Shown here: piece by piece, positions 22,900 through 25,471 of the stretch
Layout: every line of letters starts with the position of its first letter
Numbering within the stretch: the first letter of the stretch is position 1
DNA from: CAYVJW01 sp964451885
Lineage (GTDB): Bacteria > Patescibacteriota > Gracilibacteria > UBA4473
Direction of reading: 5' to 3'
DNA length: 25,471 bases
Assembly: GCA_964451885.1 (NCBI GenBank)
Contig: CAYVJW010000010.1
Location: 1 to 25,471, forward strand
Notes under the pieces: model-generated
Seen by the model: only the letters and a program-made list of their open reading frames with translations
Told to the model about the DNA's origin: nothing
Databases searched by the model: none
Translations under genes and position numbers: made by a program

Positions 22900-23862
22900 T
22901 TATATTACCTCCAATACTTTCCCAATAAAAAACAAATAAAATATCATAAGTAGTCCTCCTTCCCACCGGGAAATCACTTTATTTTGGGCCATAAAGAAAT
23001 AAAGGAGAGAGGCAATCAGCATTATTGGTAATCCTAATAAAAGGATGCTTTGAGGGATTATTATGGCTCCAAATAATGCGGGGATACCCATTACGACAAA
23101 AGAATTAAATATATTTGATCCCAGGACGTTTCCTACCGCCATCTCCGCGTTTCCTTTTCTGGCTGCGGTGATACTTACCGTCAGTTCCGGCAGAGAAGTT
23201 CCTAGCGCTACTGCACTGACAGCTATTATTTCTTTGCCAATATTTAATATTTCCGAGAGTTTAACAATCGATATGATCGTATATTCGGCTCCAAAATAAA
23301 TAAACACAGCGCTTATAATGAGAATAACGAAAACCCCGAATTCCAGTTTTTGTTTTCTTTTAGAAATTATTTTTTCATACCATTTTCTAAAAAATCCTTT
23401 TTCTTCCTCTATACTTCTGGAGGTATAATGCAGGTAGAGAAAAATACCCGCGAAACATAATATCCCCTCTCTCTTCGTAAAGACACCATCCCACATCATG
23501 ACGGCTATCAAAAATGCTGAACCGATTAGAAACGGCAGATCTACATGTATCAGTTCGCGGCTTACTTTTAAATTTTTTCCTACAATAGCTGCTATGCCGA
23601 GTACCAGAAAAATATTTGTTATATTTGAACCGACAACATTTCCGGCCACAATTTCCGATGAATCTCTCAGTACAGCAAAAATGGAGGAAACCAGTTCCGG
23701 TAAAGACGTTCCCAACGCCACAATCGTAACTCCCACAATGAACTCAGGAATCCCAAAAACGATCCCTATCTTTTCAGCGGAAACAGTAAAGTAATCGGAA
23801 GCTTTTATGAGCACAAATAGGCTTATGGCGAAGGAGAGGGACCAAAGGTAGAGTTCGGCCAT
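22900..23862 (-). CDS. Na+/Ca2+ (cation/Ca2+) antiporter family protein
   Basis: This is a CaCA-superfamily exchanger of the YrbG type. I start at the ATG at 23862 (320 aa). The frame also opens at a TTG at 23886, which adds only NKKNKK. Ten or so hydrophobic helices are visible. The two alpha-repeats, the ion-binding parts, are intact: VALGTSLPELVSS with GNVVGSNITNIF, and VALGTSLPELTVS with GNVLGSNIFNSF. Between them is a basic cytoplasmic loop (KWYEKIISKRKQK). It probably exports Ca2+ (or K+-linked cations) using Na+ or H+. Ion specificity cannot be read. It is convergent with the SLH-domain gene. Confidence 0.93.
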   Translation of the reverse strand: MAELYLWSLSFAISLFVLIKASDYFTVSAEKIGIVFGIPEFIVGVTIVALGTSLPELVSSIFAVLRDSSEIVAGNVVGSNITNIFLVLGIAAIVGKNLKVSRELIHVDLPFLIGSAFLIAVMMWDGVFTKREGILCFAGIFLYLHYTSRSIEEEKGFFRKWYEKIISKRKQKLEFGVFVILIISAVFIYFGAEYTIISIVKLSEILNIGKEIIAVSAVALGTSLPELTVSITAARKGNAEMAVGNVLGSNIFNSFVVMGIPALFGAIIIPQSILLLGLPIMLIASLLYFFMAQNKVISRWEGGLLMIFYLFFIGKVLEVI

Positions 23863-23897
23863 TTTTTTGTTTTTTTTATTGTTCAAGAAAAGAAAAA

Positions 23898-24026
23898 TTG
23901 AGTAAATCTAAAAATAAAAAACCAAAATGCCGTGTTCTTTCCGTGTCCATTTTCCTCAGATTGCTAGGTGGGTGTTCATCTTCAACCTCCACGGAGGATG
24001 ATATCCGAACTCCCGATGGAAAATGA
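23898..24026 (+). CDS. Putative small lipoprotein-like frame (42 aa), TGA-interrupted
   Basis: From a TTG at 23898 the frame reads a basic start (KSKNKKPKCR), a hydrophobic stretch (VLSVSIFLRLLGG), then Cys at a good lipobox (LLGGC) followed by SSSTSTEDDIRTPDGK, and stops at TGA (24024-24026). The same frame continues for 15 coding-like codons (LGEKDQEKITGISVV) to TAA at 24072-24074. The lipobox with an acidic and serine-rich follow-on is what one sees in bacterial lipoproteins. Start codon and function are uncertain. It could be a broken gene remnant. Otherwise I see no gene in 23863-24198. Confidence 0.4.
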   Translation: MSKSKNKKPKCRVLSVSIFLRLLGGCSSSTSTEDDIRTPDGK

Positions 24027-24198
24027 TTAGGAGAAAAAGATCAGGAAAAAATCACGGGCATTTCAGTTGTTTAAAATATTAGTTCATAAAACCTAAAAGT
24101 CAAATTTATTAGCTTGAATTATGATGCTGATATTTTATAAAACACCATTTGTTTTTTGTCACTTGTCAAAGAAAAATGAGGAACTAAAATCGAAGATA

Positions 24199-25407
24199 AT
24201 GATTAAAGAACTTGTTTCTAATCAAATATCTCCGAATCTCACTTTTTCAGACGCTTTTAGAGGTCTGTCCCGGATTTTTAATGTACTTAAGAAAGAAAAC
24301 CTTGATTTCTCGCCTTTTTTTAATACAGATAATTATCTACTCACCAATGCCGCGAGGACGGCTTTGGCGCAAATCATTGAGGTAATTAAGCCTCCGAAAG
24401 GCAAAAAAATCGGTATTCCGGCTTTTATTTGCGCGGCGGTGGTGACTCCTTTTTTGGAGAAAGGGTATGAAATCTGTTGGATTGATACGGATGAAAACGG
24501 GGTTATTGGCCTCGAAGACTACAAAAAAAAATCAGATAATATTTCTGTGGTCGTTGTTCCGCATATTTTCGGGAAAGAAGCGCCTTTGGCAGAAATTTAT
24601 AAACATGCGAAAGCAAAAAATATTTTTGTGATTGAGGATGGGGCTCATCTTTTTGACACAGATACTACTCATTGTGATGCTAAAATTTTCAGTTTCGGGC
24701 GGGAAAAAGTGTTTTCGTGTGTTTCGGGGGGGGCGTTGGTTTGGGGGGAAGATTCTCCGTATGCCGAACAATTTAAGAATATTCAATTATCTCTGCCCAA
24801 AGCCTCCTGGACAATACGACATTTACTGCAGCCGCTCATACTTTCTATATCTATCCCGCTTTGGAATATGCTTTCTATCGGAAAAGGAATGGCGTATTTG
24901 ACACGAAAAACAAATCTTCTCCCTCTTGCCGTCACTCAAAAAGAAAAAGAAGGATATGAGGATTTTCCGCAGGCCTCACTCCCCTACCCGCTTCAATGTA
25001 TCCTGCTTCATCAACTCGAAAATGCCTGGAAAATTCATGTGCACCGAAAAAAAGTAGCTTTGGCGTGGAAAGAAGTACTGCCAAAACTTTTTCCGAAGGA
25101 TGAAATTATTGTTCCGGAAAATCATTTTCGGGTGATACTTAAAACTTCCGGGCAAAAAGATATTCTGAATAAGGCGAAAAAGATTGGTTTTGAGTTGAGG
25201 GAGTGGGATGGGGTGCCAATAAGTCCGGCTGGGGTGGATTTGAAGAATTTTGGGTATGGGCTTGGAGATTGTCCGAATGCGGAAAGTTTTGCTCAAAATT
25301 ATGTTACTTTTCCGACGAATGTAAGGACTAGTGTGAAAAAGGTGTTTATTCTTTTACAATATACTACTCCATATGTTAATATAATTTACTTCTGTGCAAT
25401 ATTCTGA
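24199..25407 (+). CDS. DegT/DnrJ/EryC1-family PLP protein
   Basis: I start at the ATG at 24199 (402 aa). The frame extends to 24121, but those 26 residues look non-conserved. The product has the family order: LLTNAARTAL (48-57), the cofactor helix start; IGIPAFICAAVV; VVVVPHIFG; VIEDGAH at 144-150 with the PLP-binding Asp147; and SFGREK at 165-170 with Lys170 as the Schiff-base lysine, then SGG. The family makes amino sugars (transaminases) or dehydrates them, usually for surface glycans. The last 20 residues (ILLQYTTPYVNIIYFCAIF) look unlike a family end and may be readthrough of the adjoining sequence into the flank of the group II intron. Confidence 0.78.
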   Translation: MIKELVSNQISPNLTFSDAFRGLSRIFNVLKKENLDFSPFFNTDNYLLTNAARTALAQIIEVIKPPKGKKIGIPAFICAAVVTPFLEKGYEICWIDTDENGVIGLEDYKKKSDNISVVVVPHIFGKEAPLAEIYKHAKAKNIFVIEDGAHLFDTDTTHCDAKIFSFGREKVFSCVSGGALVWGEDSPYAEQFKNIQLSLPKASWTIRHLLQPLILSISIPLWNMLSIGKGMAYLTRKTNLLPLAVTQKEKEGYEDFPQASLPYPLQCILLHQLENAWKIHVHRKKVALAWKEVLPKLFPKDEIIVPENHFRVILKTSGQKDILNKAKKIGFELREWDGVPISPAGVDLKNFGYGLGDCPNAESFAQNYVTFPTNVRTSVKKVFILLQYTTPYVNIIYFCAIF

Positions 25408-25415
25408 TCAGTTCA

Positions 25416-25471
25416 ATAGGCCGAATAGCCAGAGCCCATTGCTGAGCTCCAGCCTTCTAAGAACCGGACTT
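25416..25471 (-). mobile_element. 3' end of a group II intron (domains V and VI), partial
   Basis: Read on the minus strand, the window edge starts with AAGTCCGGTTC (25461-25471), the 3' strand of a canonical group II domain V hairpin. The linker TTA follows, then a domain VI stem at 25423-25457. Its 12 base pairs (with G-U pairs) are complete except for one unpaired A on the 3' strand, followed by TTC, just where the branch-point A sits. The rest of the intron, with its reverse transcriptase if any, would lie beyond the right edge. The exact splice end is uncertain (about 25411-25420). Confidence 0.65.

Noticed and set aside
24121..24198. N-terminal extension of the DegT-family protein
   Set aside because: The 26 residues lack conserved character, and the ATG at 24199 gives the normal family N-terminus.
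1..25471. UGA recoded as glycine or tryptophan (as in Gracilibacteria)
   Set aside because: Two in-frame TGA codons suggested it, but TGA ends clear genes (tmk, rpmH, toxin, antitoxin, S41 protease) and long genes contain no internal TGA.

Overview
The window looks like a piece of an AT-rich bacterial chromosome from a candidate phyla radiation lineage. A Peregrinibacteria-like organism is my best guess, inferred from gene content and style rather than from any rRNA: a VirB4/TraC-type ATPase with N-terminal membrane helices, a PilB pilus ATPase, SLH and Kazal surface domains, many lysine-rich proteins of unknown family, and small operons with weak ribosome-binding sites. The standard bacterial code applies. 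Long frames are uninterrupted, and TGA ends several clear genes (tmk, rpmH, the toxin, the antitoxin and the S41 protease). I saw no rRNA, tRNA or CRISPR array.

Layout. Positions 1-2311 hold a promoter and the VirB4-like ATPase. Positions 2322-2923 hold a MazF-type toxin and its antitoxin, with a consensus promoter and two TACGTA sites that look like an autoregulatory operator. Positions 3012-6404 are bounded by two identical, inverted 156-bp palindromic elements (MITE-like, TTA target duplications). Between them lie a nucleotidyltransferase, pyrF and a long PLP aminotransferase. Next come a VTT/DedA-like membrane protein gene interrupted by an in-frame TGA, an EPSP synthase fused to a Nudix domain, two small unknown genes, and a PilB ATPase whose promoter predicts a leaderless mRNA.

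Positions 11009-12877 carry the classical rpmH-rnpA-yidC cluster. It is followed by a secreted S41 (C-terminal processing) protease, a putative HExxH metalloprotein, rpiB and tmk. Positions 17006-20126 hold an operon-like run of four uncharacterised genes, dominated by a 767-aa lysine/glutamate-rich protein. Positions 20189-22886 pair rfbB (dTDP-sugar synthesis) with a secreted protein carrying two Kazal-like and three SLH domains, consistent with a cell-envelope locus. A Na+/Ca2+-type antiporter, a tiny lipoprotein-like frame and a DegT/DnrJ/EryC1-family protein follow. The window ends in what reads as the 3' end (domains V/VI) of a group II intron on the minus strand.

The clearest unusual items are the recently moved MITE pair (one copy supplies a new stop codon to its neighbour), the AroA-Nudix fusion with repeat-derived in-frame insertions, the Kazal-SLH surface protein, the group II intron tail, and two places where coding-like sequence continues in frame across a TGA. 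I did not find a convincing complete new defence or mobile system. The uncharacterised 17006-20126 operon is the best candidate for undescribed biology.
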